Part shown: positions 1 to 6,514 of the stretch, piece by piece
Numbering within the stretch: position 1 is the first letter of the stretch
Layout of the letters: the number at the start of each line of letters is the position of its first letter
NCBI GenBank assembly: GCA_036377075.1
Contig: DASUZB010000217.1
Coordinates: forward strand, 1 to 15,100
DNA: 15,100 nt
DNA from: DASUZB01 sp036377075
GTDB taxonomy: Bacteria > Actinomycetota > CALGFH01
Reading direction: 5' to 3'
The notes under the pieces: generated by a model
The model's input: only the letters and a program-made list of their open reading frames with translations
Databases searched by the model: none
What the model was told of the DNA's origin: nothing
Made by a program: the position numbers and the translations under genes

Positions 1-1
1 G

Positions 2-1384
2 CGCGAGGTGCAGGCCGCCCAACGGGTCGCCCGCTTCTGCACCGCCCAGGTGATCGAGGCCGAGCTCGGCGGCGAGGCCCCCTACCTGGTGACCGAGTAC
101 GTCCCCGGGCCCACCCTGAAGGAGGCGGTCGCCGAGGGGGGACCGCTGCCCGCGTCCAGCCTGGAAGGCCTCGCCGTCGGCATGGCCGCGGCGCTCTCCG
201 CGATCCACGCCGCCGGGGTGGTGCACCGCGACCTCAAGCCGTCGAACGTGCTGCTGTCGCAGGTCGGGCCGCGGGTGATCGACTTCGGCATCGCCCGCGC
301 CCGCGACGTGACCACCAGCCTCACCAGGGCCGGCCAGCGCATGGGCACGCCGGCGTTCATGGCGCCGGAGCAGTTCACCGGCCGGCCGGTGAGCGCGGCG
401 GCCGACGTGTTCGCCTGGGGCAGCGTGGTCGCCTTCGCCGGCACCGGCCGGCCGCCGTTCGGCGGCGGCCCGCTCGAGGCGGTCGCCTACCGCATCGTGC
501 ACGACGGCGCCGACCTCGGCGACCTCGACGACAGCCTGCGCGAGCTGGTCGAGGCGGCCACCGGGAAGGACCCGGAGCGGCGCCCGTCCGCGCAGGAGCT
601 GCTGCTGCGCCTGCTCGGCCACGGGGCGGCGAACCCGCGGCTCGGGGACACCAAGGTCGCGGTGGGGGAGCTGCTGCACCGCACCTGGGTCGAGGGCGAC
701 GCGCCGGCCGCGGCACGGCAGGGCGAGGGCGCTCCGGACGGCGCCACCGCCGCCGGCACGAGCGGCGCCACCACCATGCCGGACCGCGCCGACGGGCCGG
801 AGCCCGCCACCGCCGACCTCGGCCTGCTGCTCGAGGCGGCCGGCGACCTGGAGGGCGCCGAGGCCGCCTACCGGGAGGCGGCCGCCTCCGACGATCCCGA
901 CCAGGCGCCGAAGGCCGCGAGGAACCTGGGCCTGCTCCTCAAGGACCGTGGCGACCACGACGGCGCGGCCGCCGCCTACCGGCGGGCGATCGCCTCGGGC
1001 CACCATGACCAGGCGCCGAAGGCCGCCAACAACCTCGGCTTCCTGCTCGCGCAGGCGGGCGACCTCGACGGGGCGGTGGCCGCCTACCGCTGGGCGGTGG
1101 ACAGCGGCCACCGCGACCAGGCCCCCGCCGCGGCCCGCAACCTCGGCCTGCTGCACGAGCAACGCGGCGAGACCGACCAGGCGAGGCGGCTCTACCAGTG
1201 GGCGATCGACTCCGGCCACCCCGAGGAGGCGACCGCCGCCGCCGCCAACCTGGTGGCGCTGCTGGTCGCCAGCGGTGACGCCGAGGGCGCGACCGCCGTC
1301 TTCCGCTGGATCGCCGACCATCCCGTGTACGGCCCCGAGGCCGAGGCCAACCTCCGCCTGCTGCCGCGCGGGCGAGGGGACTGA
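2..1384 (+). CDS. Ser/Thr protein kinase with C-terminal TPR array (5' end outside window)
   Basis: This is a eukaryotic-type (Hanks) protein kinase that phosphorylates Ser/Thr on partner proteins in the cytoplasm. The reading frame is open from the window edge, so the glycine-rich loop and the ATP-binding lysine lie upstream. Visible landmarks are the hinge (PYLVTEYVPGPTL), the catalytic loop HRDLKPSNVLL at 224-256, IDFGIAR with the DFG Asp at 281-283, GTPAFMAPEQ at the end of the activation segment, and the subdomain XI arginine (KDPERRPSAQEL). After a Gly/Ala/Asp linker, five TPR-like units fill the C-terminus. I see no transmembrane segment, so unlike PknB-type receptors this kinase looks soluble and probably uses the TPRs to bind partners. 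Its 3' end faces the lipoprotein gene across 22 bases. The kinase call is secure; substrate and ligand are unknown. Confidence 0.93.
   Translation, partial: REVQAAQRVARFCTAQVIEAELGGEAPYLVTEYVPGPTLKEAVAEGGPLPASSLEGLAVGMAAALSAIHAAGVVHRDLKPSNVLLSQVGPRVIDFGIARARDVTTSLTRAGQRMGTPAFMAPEQFTGRPVSAAADVFAWGSVVAFAGTGRPPFGGGPLEAVAYRIVHDGADLGDLDDSLRELVEAATGKDPERRPSAQELLLRLLGHGAANPRLGDTKVAVGELLHRTWVEGDAPAAARQGEGAPDGATAAGTSGATTMPDRADGPEPATADLGLLLEAAGDLEGAEAAYREAAASDDPDQAPKAARNLGLLLKDRGDHDGAAAAYRRAIASGHHDQAPKAANNLGFLLAQAGDLDGAVAAYRWAVDSGHRDQAPAAARNLGLLHEQRGETDQARRLYQWAIDSGHPEEATAAAANLVALLVASGDAEGATAVFRWIADHPVYGPEAEANLRLLPRGRGD
815..1348 (+). repeat. Tandem 108-bp units encoding TPR-like repeats
   Basis: Units begin at 815, 923, 1031, 1139 and 1247, each opening with (D/N)-L-(G/V)-x-L. 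The first four are 36 residues and the last is 34. The consensus is N-L-G-x-L-x-x-x-x-G-D-x-x-G-A-x-x-x-Y-R-x-A-x-x-S-G-H-x-D-Q-A-P-x-A-A. The 20-base string gaccaggcgccgaaggccgc occurs exactly at 899 and again at 1007, which suggests that some units duplicated recently. The period is two residues longer than the canonical 34-residue TPR. Confidence 0.85.
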
Positions 1385-1406
1385 GGCGTCCGCCGCGCGG
1401 CCGGCG

Positions 1407-2387
1407 CTACGGCGGCGGCGTCGGCCCGCCGCGCTCCTGGTCCCGGAGGGGTCGGGTCTCGTCGTCCGGCCCGGCCTCGTCGGCGGGCCGGCGGGCCGCG
1501 TCGGGTGGGATGCGGCGGGTCTCCTGGGCGTCATCCTCGTCGAGCTGCCTGGTCTGGTCGACCGGCTGCTCGTCGGGCTGGTCGAGCTTCCTGGTCGGCT
1601 CGTGGGTCGGCGGCGTGGGGGCCGGCGGGGGTTGCCACGCCGGCTGCGCCGGTGGAGGCTGCCACGCCGGTTGGCCGGTGCCCGGCTGCCAGGCGGGCGG
1701 GGGCGGCGGCGCGGGCGCGCCCGGCTGGCCGGCCCCGGGCTGCCAGGGGGCCGGCGGCGGGGGGGCCTGCTGGCCGGCCGGCGCCTGGGCGTCCCACGGC
1801 TGGCCTTGCCAGGACGGCGGCGGGCCGGGGGTGGCGGCCGCGGGCCAGCCGGCCGGGGGGGTCGCCGGCCCGCGCCGGCGGACGGCGCGGACCACCAGCA
1901 CGATCACCAGGACCACGAGCAGCAGCAGCGTGGTCACGCCGATGAGGATGCCCCTGACGACGTTGCGCCAGGTGTTGCGGAAGTCCTGCTCGATGTCGCC
2001 CGAGCCCTTGTCGAGCCCTTCCGGGCGGGGGCCGAAGCGGCCCTCCAGCTCCCCGCGGGAGTAGTTGCGCGGCGGCACGTCGAGCCCGCGGCGCGGGTCG
2101 ACCTCGAGGCTGGAGAAGCGCAGCGGCAGGTGCCTCCAGATCACCTCGGCCGCGCGGTTCTCCTCCTCGGTCAGCTCGTCGGGCGACGCCGTCGAGTCGT
2201 ACGCGAGCCTCACCTGGTCGCCGGAGCTGCTGATGCTCGGGTTGTGGATGCCGGCCTGGTCGAGCTCGATCAGGGTGCCGATGTAGCCGCTGGCCGTCTG
2301 GCAGCCGCCGAGCAGCACCACCGCGACCGCGGCCAGCCACAACCGCGCGGCCATGCCCCGGCGGCGGGTCGGCGCTGCCTGCGTCAT
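1407..2387 (-). CDS. Putative lipoprotein with transmembrane helix and Pro-rich tail carrying T-R-x-L/I motifs
   Basis: This is a 326-residue protein of unrecognised family. The N-terminus is a lipoprotein signal peptide: basic residues at 8-15, a hydrophobic stretch at 16-26, and lipobox LLGGC with Cys29 as the lipidation site. Residues 30-145 form a predicted extracytoplasmic domain. A strong transmembrane helix follows at about 146-166 with RAVRRR after it, which by the positive-inside rule puts the rest in the cytoplasm. Residues 173-258 are rich in Pro, Trp, Gln, Ala and Gly with repeated AWQP/PWQP units. The last 60 or so residues are acidic and carry four T-R-x-(L/I) motifs at Thr265, 279, 290 and 311. 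The ATG at 2387 is supported by AGGAG (2396-2400) eight bases upstream. It converges with the kinase gene and diverges from eno. Only the domain at 30-145 could show its function, and I do not recognise it. Confidence 0.85.
   Translation of the reverse strand: MTQAAPTRRRGMAARLWLAAVAVVLLGGCQTASGYIGTLIELDQAGIHNPSISSSGDQVRLAYDSTASPDELTEEENRAAEVIWRHLPLRFSSLEVDPRRGLDVPPRNYSRGELEGRFGPRPEGLDKGSGDIEQDFRNTWRNVVRGILIGVTTLLLLVVLVIVLVVRAVRRRGPATPPAGWPAAATPGPPPSWQGQPWDAQAPAGQQAPPPPAPWQPGAGQPGAPAPPPPPAWQPGTGQPAWQPPPAQPAWQPPPAPTPPTHEPTRKLDQPDEQPVDQTRQLDEDDAQETRRIPPDAARRPADEAGPDDETRPLRDQERGGPTPPP
1609..1830 (-). repeat. Pro/Trp/Gln-rich repeat-coding tract
   Basis: This is low-complexity coding sequence inside the lipoprotein tail. 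On the plus strand, g(t/c)tgccacgccgg recurs at 1631-1643 and 1658-1670, a 27-base period that encodes PAWQP-type units. Degenerate copies continue leftward in the protein (PAPWQP, PPAWQP). It probably expanded by replication slippage. The boundaries are approximate. Confidence 0.6.
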
Positions 2388-2417
2388 CGATCGTGCTCCT
2401 CTCGAGGCTTTCGGGCG

Positions 2418-2423
2418 AGCATA
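2418..2423 (-). promoter_or_regulatory. Candidate -10 box for the lipoprotein gene
   Basis: Read on the minus strand this is TATGCT, matching four of six TATAAT bases. It lies 30 bases upstream of the lipoprotein ATG, which implies a leader of roughly 23 bases that includes the AGGAG site. No convincing -35 is visible 17 bases further upstream. Confidence 0.3.
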
Positions 2424-2490
2424 CCGCGCGGAGTCGGCGGCACCGCGCCGGACCGGCGGAAACGTCCCCGGCGCGGCGAAGACCCGGTGA

Positions 2491-2496
2491 TATCCT
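2491..2496 (+). promoter_or_regulatory. Candidate -10 box for eno
   Basis: TATCCT lies 56 bases upstream of the eno ATG in an otherwise G/C-only stretch of the divergent lipoprotein/eno spacer. I see no TTGACA-like -35 at the right distance, so this rests on base composition and position only. Confidence 0.3.
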
Positions 2497-2552
2497 CGCG
2501 GACGGCCCGCTTCTCACCGCCGTCTCCGCCGCCGAGCAGCGAAGGGATCTTC

Positions 2553-3854
2553 ATGGCCATGGTTGGCATCGAGCTCATCCTCGCCAGGGAGGTCCTCGAC
2601 TCCCGCGGCAACCCGACCCTCGAGTGCGAGGTCCAGCTCGAGGACGGTGCGCTGGGCCGGGCGATCGTGCCGTCGGGGGCCTCGACCGGCCGCTTCGAGG
2701 CGGTCGAGCTGCGCGACGGCGGCGACCGCTACGGCGGCAAGGGCGTGCAGCAGGCGGTGCGCAACGTCAACGAGGTGATCGCCCCGCGGCTGCTCGACGA
2801 GGACCCCTACGACCAGCGCGCGGTCGACGCGCAGCTGATCGACCTGGACGGCACCGAGAACAAGTCCGAGCTGGGCGCGAACGCCACCCTCGGCGTGTCG
2901 ATGGCGGTCGCCAGGGCCGCCGCCGCCTCGCTCGAGGTCCCGCTCTTCCGCCACCTCGGCGGGATCGCGGCGTACCTGCTGCCGGTGCCGATGATGAACG
3001 TGCTCAACGGCGGCGTGCACGCCGACAACGACGTCGACTTCCAGGAGTTCATGATCGTGCCCGTGGGGGCGCCGTCGTTCTCCGAGGCGCTGCGCATGGG
3101 CGTCGAGGTCTACCACGCGCTCAAGGGCGTGCTGAAGGCGCGCGGGCTGTCCACCGGCGTCGGCGACGAGGGCGGCTTCGCGCCCGACCTGCCGGGCAAC
3201 GAGGCCGCGCTGGAGCTGCTGGTCGAGGCGATCGGCAAGGCCGGCTACGAGCCGGGCGGCGAGGTCGCGCTCGCCCTCGACCCGGCCACCAGCGAGCTGT
3301 GGGACCAGGGCCGCTACCAGCTCCCCGGCGACGGCCGCACGCTCGACTCCGACGGCATGGTCGAGCTGTGGAGCGGCTTCTGCGACCGCTACCCGATCGT
3401 GTCGATCGAGGACGGCCTCGCCGAGGAGGACTGGGCCGGCTGGACGGCGCTGACCGGCGTGCTCGGCGACCAGGTGCAGCTGGTCGGCGACGACCTGTTC
3501 GTCACCAACGTCGAGCGCGTCCGCCGCGGCCTCGCCGAGCGGGCCGCCAACGCGGTGCTCATCAAGGTCAACCAGATCGGCACCCTGACCGAGACGTTCG
3601 ACGCGGTCGAGCTGGCCCACCGCAGCGGCTGGAGCACGGTGGTGAGCCACCGCTCGGGCGAGACCGAGGACACCACCATCGCCGACCTGGCGGTCGCGGC
3701 GGGCTCCGGGCAGATCAAGACCGGCGCGCCCAGCCGCAGCGAGCGGGTCGCCAAGTACAACCAGCTCCTGCGCATCGAGGAGGTGCTGGGGGACGGCGCC
3801 CGCTTCCCGGGGCGGCGCGCCTACCCGCGCACCTGGCCCGGCGGCAGCCGATGA
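2553..3854 (+). CDS. eno: Enolase (phosphopyruvate hydratase)
   Basis: Enolase converts 2-phosphoglycerate to phosphoenolpyruvate in glycolysis, using Mg2+, in the cytosol. The product is 433 residues, the normal bacterial length. Active-site motifs are all present: SGASTG loop, DFQEFM with Glu165, GDEGGFAP with Glu206, ALDPATSE with Asp243, SIEDGL with Glu286, VGDD (313-314), the signature LIKVNQIGTLTET with catalytic Lys338, SHRSGE with His366-Arg367-Ser368, and IKTGAPSRSER with Lys389. The ATG at 2553 follows AAGGGA by five bases. A second in-frame ATG at 2559 is 11 bases from the same site and cannot be excluded; it would remove two residues. The stop overlaps the next start (ATGA), so the division gene is probably translationally coupled. 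Eno followed by a septum-initiator gene is the usual actinobacterial order. Confidence 0.98.
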   Translation: MAMVGIELILAREVLDSRGNPTLECEVQLEDGALGRAIVPSGASTGRFEAVELRDGGDRYGGKGVQQAVRNVNEVIAPRLLDEDPYDQRAVDAQLIDLDGTENKSELGANATLGVSMAVARAAAASLEVPLFRHLGGIAAYLLPVPMMNVLNGGVHADNDVDFQEFMIVPVGAPSFSEALRMGVEVYHALKGVLKARGLSTGVGDEGGFAPDLPGNEAALELLVEAIGKAGYEPGGEVALALDPATSELWDQGRYQLPGDGRTLDSDGMVELWSGFCDRYPIVSIEDGLAEEDWAGWTALTGVLGDQVQLVGDDLFVTNVERVRRGLAERAANAVLIKVNQIGTLTETFDAVELAHRSGWSTVVSHRSGETEDTTIADLAVAAGSGQIKTGAPSRSERVAKYNQLLRIEEVLGDGARFPGRRAYPRTWPGGSR

Positions 3855-4294
3855 GGGTGCCACGCCTGGCCACCATGCCGGGCCGCGGCGGCCGGGCGGC
3901 GTCCCGGCCGCAGCGGCGCGAGCTGCGCCCGCCGCTCGGCCTGACCGCCCGCGGCGTGCTGATCCTGCTGGTGCTGTTCGCCCTCGCGGTCACCGCCGTC
4001 TACCCGCTGCGGGAGTACGTCCAGCAGCGCAGCCGCATCGAGCAGCTCGCCGCCAAGCAGCGCGCGCTGCAGGCAGAGAACGACCGCCTGCTGCGCGAGC
4101 AGCAGCGCCTCCACGACCCTGCCTACGTGGAGCAGCTCGCCAAGCGCGACTACAACATGGTCAAGCGCGGCGAGGAGGTCTGGCAGCTGCACGGTGAGCC
4201 GCCGCAGGAGCCGGCGGCCAAGCCGGCGCCGCCCCCGCCCCCCAAGTCGTGGTACCAGCGCCTCTGGCAGCGCGCCACCAGCTGGCTGCACTAA
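3851..4294 (+). CDS. ftsB: FtsB/DivIC-family septum formation initiator
   Basis: This is a small bitopic cell-division protein. In known systems FtsB/DivIC forms a coiled-coil complex with FtsL and FtsQ/DivIB that activates septal peptidoglycan synthesis. The 147 residues show a basic cytoplasmic N-terminus (about 1-34), one transmembrane helix at about 35-53, a heptad-rich coiled coil at about 54-88 (QQRSRIEQLAAKQRALQAEN), and the family motif DPAYVEQLAKRDYNMVKRGEEVW at 89-111 (shown as its conserved core DPAYVEQLAKR). A Pro-rich stretch and a Trp-containing C-terminus follow. The start ATG overlaps the eno stop. Position directly after eno matches the FtsB-like gene Rv1024 of M. tuberculosis. 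FtsB and DivIC cannot be told apart on sequence this short; the family call is firm. Confidence 0.93.
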   Translation: MRVPRLATMPGRGGRAASRPQRRELRPPLGLTARGVLILLVLFALAVTAVYPLREYVQQRSRIEQLAAKQRALQAENDRLLREQQRLHDPAYVEQLAKRDYNMVKRGEEVWQLHGEPPQEPAAKPAPPPPPKSWYQRLWQRATSWLH

Positions 4295-4365
4295 GCCCCG
4301 CAGCAGCTCTTCGGGCGAACGTGCTGAAGGGCCAAGTACTACGCAAGTCTCGCTAAGTTCGTTTG

Positions 4366-4395
4366 TTGACGACCAGGAGGGGCGATCCCTACGAT
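4366..4395 (+). promoter_or_regulatory. Sigma70-type promoter for the S1-domain gene
   Basis: TTGACG (4366-4371) and TACGAT (4390-4395) are separated by 18 bases. Each hexamer matches consensus at five of six and four of six positions. They sit in the most A/T-rich stretch of the region, 70-100 bases before the S1 gene. Transcription would begin near 4402 and give a leader of about 70 bases. This is the best-looking promoter in the window. It suggests the S1 gene is transcribed independently of eno-ftsB. Confidence 0.65.
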
Positions 4396-4452
4396 GAGGG
4401 AGAGTCGGCCGTGCCTGGCTCGGGGTCAACCTTTCGTTTCACTCTCGCCTTC

Positions 4453-4458
4453 AAGGAG
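4453..4458 (+). promoter_or_regulatory. Ribosome-binding site deciding the S1 gene start
   Basis: AAGGAG lies 12 bases before the ATG at 4471, slightly long spacing. It favours that ATG over an upstream in-frame TTG at 4363, which would overlap the promoter and add a non-conserved N-terminus. Confidence 0.55.
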
Positions 4459-4470
4459 TCGGTCGCCAGT

Positions 4471-4839
4471 ATGAGTGCCGAGGTCGGGGCCATCGTCTCG
4501 GGTACCGTTGCTCGCCTCGCCCCCTACGGAGCCTTCATCAAGCTCGAGACGGGAGAGACCGGGCTCGTGCACATCTCCGAGATCGATCGGAACTACGTAC
4601 GGTCGGTCGAGGAGCACCTTCGCATCGACGACACGGTGACCGTCAAGGTCGTCGGCATCAAGGACGACGGCAAGATCGACCTCTCGATCAAGCAGGCCGC
4701 GCCCGACTGGCAACCCGAGCGGCCCAGGCTGCGCAAGGGCAAGGACCCCGAGTTCGAGCAGAAGCTCAAGCGCTTCATGCGCTCGAGCGAGGAGCGCCTG
4801 GTCGACGTGAAGCGCCAGCGGGAGGGCCGGCGCGGCTAG
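4471..4839 (+). CDS. YabR-like S1-domain RNA-binding protein
   Basis: This is a 122-residue cytoplasmic protein with one S1 (OB-fold) domain at about residues 5-75: VGAIVSGTVARL, YGAFIKLETGETGLVHISEI, then VTVKVVGIKDDGKIDLSIK. A basic helical tail follows (FEQKLKRFMRSSEERLVDVK, ending REGRRG). As I recall them, both the domain and the tail resemble Bacillus YabR/YugI/GSP13-type general stress S1 proteins, which bind RNA or ribosomes; the exact role here is inferred. The start is set by conservation of MSxEVG and by the AAGGAG upstream. It has its own promoter. In Bacillus the homologue also lies directly downstream of divIC, while the usual actinobacterial eno-ftsB-DUF501-ppx order has no S1 gene at this point. 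Confidence 0.9.
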   Translation: MSAEVGAIVSGTVARLAPYGAFIKLETGETGLVHISEIDRNYVRSVEEHLRIDDTVTVKVVGIKDDGKIDLSIKQAAPDWQPERPRLRKGKDPEFEQKLKRFMRSSEERLVDVKRQREGRRG

Positions 4840-4853
4840 CGCTGCGACCCTCC

Positions 4854-5546
4854 TTGCCCCGCACCCCCAAGCGCGCTCCCCGCCGACCTGACCCGGCCGC
4901 CCTGCCCGACCCGTTGCAGCTCTCCTGGCGCCCGTCACCGGTCGCCTTCGCCGCGCCCGACCCGCGCCGCGCGCCCGGCTGGGCCGCCAGCCTGCCCGAG
5001 GCGTCGCCCGCCGAGCGCCGCCTGGTCGAGGCCCAGCTGGGACGCCAGGCGCGCGGCGGTTTGGCGGTCGCCGCCCGCTGCCGCTTCGGCCTGCCCGCGG
5101 TGGTGCGCACCGTCCCGCGCCTGCCCGACGGCACCCCGTTCCCGACCCTGTACTGGCTGACCTGCCCGGCCGCCAGGGTGGCGGTCGGCCGCCTCGAGGC
5201 CGCCGGCTGGAACGCCGCCCTCTCGGAGCGGGTCGCCGCCGACGCCGAGCTGGCCCGCGCGCACGCCGAGGCCCACGCCGGCTACCTGGCACAGCGCGAC
5301 GCGCTGGAGCGGCTGCCGGGCGACCCCGGGGTCGGCGGGCTGCCTGGCCGCGTCAAGTGCCTGCACGTGCTGTACGCGCACGAGGTCGCCACCGGCGCCG
5401 ACCCGGTCGGGCGGGTGGTGCGGCGCGCGGTCGACCCGGTGGACTGCCCCGGCCCCTGCGTCGAGCTCTCGCCGGCGACCGGGTCGCCGCCGGCGGCGGC
5501 GGACGCCGCCGACCTGGCCCCCCTCGCCGAGCCGGCGGTCGGGTGA
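4854..5546 (+). CDS. DUF501 family protein
   Basis: This is a conserved actinobacterial protein of unknown function, corresponding to the gene between ftsB and ppx in mycobacteria (Rv1025). Family hallmarks from about residue 57 onward are LVEAQLGRQARGGLAVAARC, PAVVRTVPRLPDGTPFPTLY, WLTCP, and GLPGRVKCLHVLYAHEVATG. Cys76, Cys104 and Cys169 with the nearby His residues could bind a metal, but that is inference. The second Cys of the CxC-like pair I recall at position 78 in relatives is replaced here (RCRF). The start is uncertain: the TTG at 4854 has no nearby Shine-Dalgarno site, and GGAGGG at 4821-4826 is too far away. A second TTG at 4914 is possible; the first 55 or so residues are Pro/Arg/Ala-rich and not obviously conserved. 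It probably depends on coupling to the S1 gene 14 bases upstream. Its stop overlaps the ppx start. Confidence 0.9.
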   Translation: MPRTPKRAPRRPDPAALPDPLQLSWRPSPVAFAAPDPRRAPGWAASLPEASPAERRLVEAQLGRQARGGLAVAARCRFGLPAVVRTVPRLPDGTPFPTLYWLTCPAARVAVGRLEAAGWNAALSERVAADAELARAHAEAHAGYLAQRDALERLPGDPGVGGLPGRVKCLHVLYAHEVATGADPVGRVVRRAVDPVDCPGPCVELSPATGSPPAAADAADLAPLAEPAVG

Positions 5547-6514
5547 GCCGCGTGCGCCTGGCCGCCGTCGACGTCGGGACCAACTCCACCCGGCTGCTGG
5601 TCGCGGACGTGACCGACGGCCAGGTGGCCGAGGAGCAAGCCCGCGACATGGTGATCACCCGGCTCGGGCGCGGCGTCGACGCGACCCGGCGCTTCGACCC
5701 GGCGGCGCTGGCCCGCACGCTCGAGGTGGTCGGCGGCTACGCCGACCGCTGCCGGGCGCTCGAGGTGGAGGCGATCCGGGTGGTGGCCACCAGCGCCACC
5801 CGTGACGTCCGCAACCGGGAGGAGTTCGTGGCCGGGGTGGTGGCTCGCACCGGGGTCGAGCCGGAGGTGCTCAGCGGCGAGCAGGAGGCCGCCGCCACCT
5901 GGGTGGGGGCCACGGCCGGCCTGCCCGGCGCCGAGCGCACCCTGGTGGTCGACATCGGCGGCGGCTCCACCGAGTTCATCACCGGCGTGCCCGGCCGGTC
6001 CGGCAAGCCGGAGGCGATGGTCTCCCTCGACGTCGGCTGCGTCCGCCTGACAGAGCGCCACCTGCACACCGACCCGCCGGCGGCCAACGAGGTGGCCGCC
6101 ATGCGCGCCGACGTGCGTGCTCACCTCGCCCGGCTGGCCGGCGTGCTCGACCCGGGGACTGGGTCGCTGCCGCGCGCCAGCCCGGCGAGCAGGGTGGTCG
6201 GCGTCGCCGGCACGGTCACGACGGTGGTGGCGCTCTGCCTCGGCCTGCCCGCCTACGACCCGCGCGCGATCCACCACGCCACCGTCGAGGCCGGCCAGGT
6301 GGGGGCGACGGCGGCACGCCTGCTGGCGCTGACCGTCGCCGAGCGCGCCGCGCTGCCGGTGATGGCCAAGGGGCGCGAGGACGTGATCGCCGCCGGCGCG
6401 GTCGTCCTGGACGAGGTCTGCCGTTGGTTCGGGTTCGACCGGATCATGGCGAGCGAAACGGACATCCTGGACGGGGTGCTCCTCGGGCTGGCGGCCCGCG
6501 TGGTCAGCCGGTGA
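5543..6514 (+). CDS. ppx: Ppx/GppA family phosphatase (exopolyphosphatase or pppGpp hydrolase)
   Basis: This is an ASKHA-fold phosphatase that removes terminal phosphate from polyphosphate and/or pppGpp in the cytosol. At 323 residues it is the short two-domain form, lacking the C-terminal HD region of E. coli Ppx. Motifs in order are VDVGTNSTRLLVADV (phosphate-1 loop, Asp10), RVVATSATRD, SGEQEAAATWVG with Glu113/Glu115 in the stretch holding the catalytic glutamate, VVDIGGGSTEF (phosphate-2, Asp137 and Glu144), SLDVGCVRLTE, VGVAGTVTT, and GREDVIAAGAVVL. The GTG at 5543 overlaps the DUF501 stop (GTGA); a second GTG at 5552 is an alternative. Its 3' end overlaps the converging LuxR remnant by 11 bases. 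The gene closes the eno-to-ppx block. Substrate preference cannot be read from sequence. Confidence 0.94.
   Translation: MSRVRLAAVDVGTNSTRLLVADVTDGQVAEEQARDMVITRLGRGVDATRRFDPAALARTLEVVGGYADRCRALEVEAIRVVATSATRDVRNREEFVAGVVARTGVEPEVLSGEQEAAATWVGATAGLPGAERTLVVDIGGGSTEFITGVPGRSGKPEAMVSLDVGCVRLTERHLHTDPPAANEVAAMRADVRAHLARLAGVLDPGTGSLPRASPASRVVGVAGTVTTVVALCLGLPAYDPRAIHHATVEAGQVGATAARLLALTVAERAALPVMAKGREDVIAAGAVVLDEVCRWFGFDRIMASETDILDGVLLGLAARVVSR

Noticed and set aside
2..1384. PknG-type kinase, because of the TPR domain
   Set aside because: There is no rubredoxin domain in what is visible, and the catalytic region has the ordinary PknB/AfsK-like motifs with Gly/Ala-rich bacterial 36-residue repeats; the TPR fusion alone does not make it PknG.
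948..2552. Long plus-strand open frame (948-3854) running through the kinase, the lipoprotein and into eno
   Set aside because: Only its enolase part (from 2553) is real. The rest is Arg/Pro/Ala-rich out-of-frame translation of G/C-rich coding sequence, and the lipoprotein on the other strand has signal peptide, helix and ribosome-binding site.
2514..3863. 449-residue minus-strand frame opposite eno
   Set aside because: It is the antisense shadow of enolase; its Val/Asp/Leu/Arg/His-rich content matches reversed enolase codons and it has no recognisable domain.
4363..4470. TTG at 4363 as the start of the S1 gene
   Set aside because: It would overlap the -35 box, lacks a ribosome-binding site and adds 36 residues without resemblance to the family, which begins MSxEVG.
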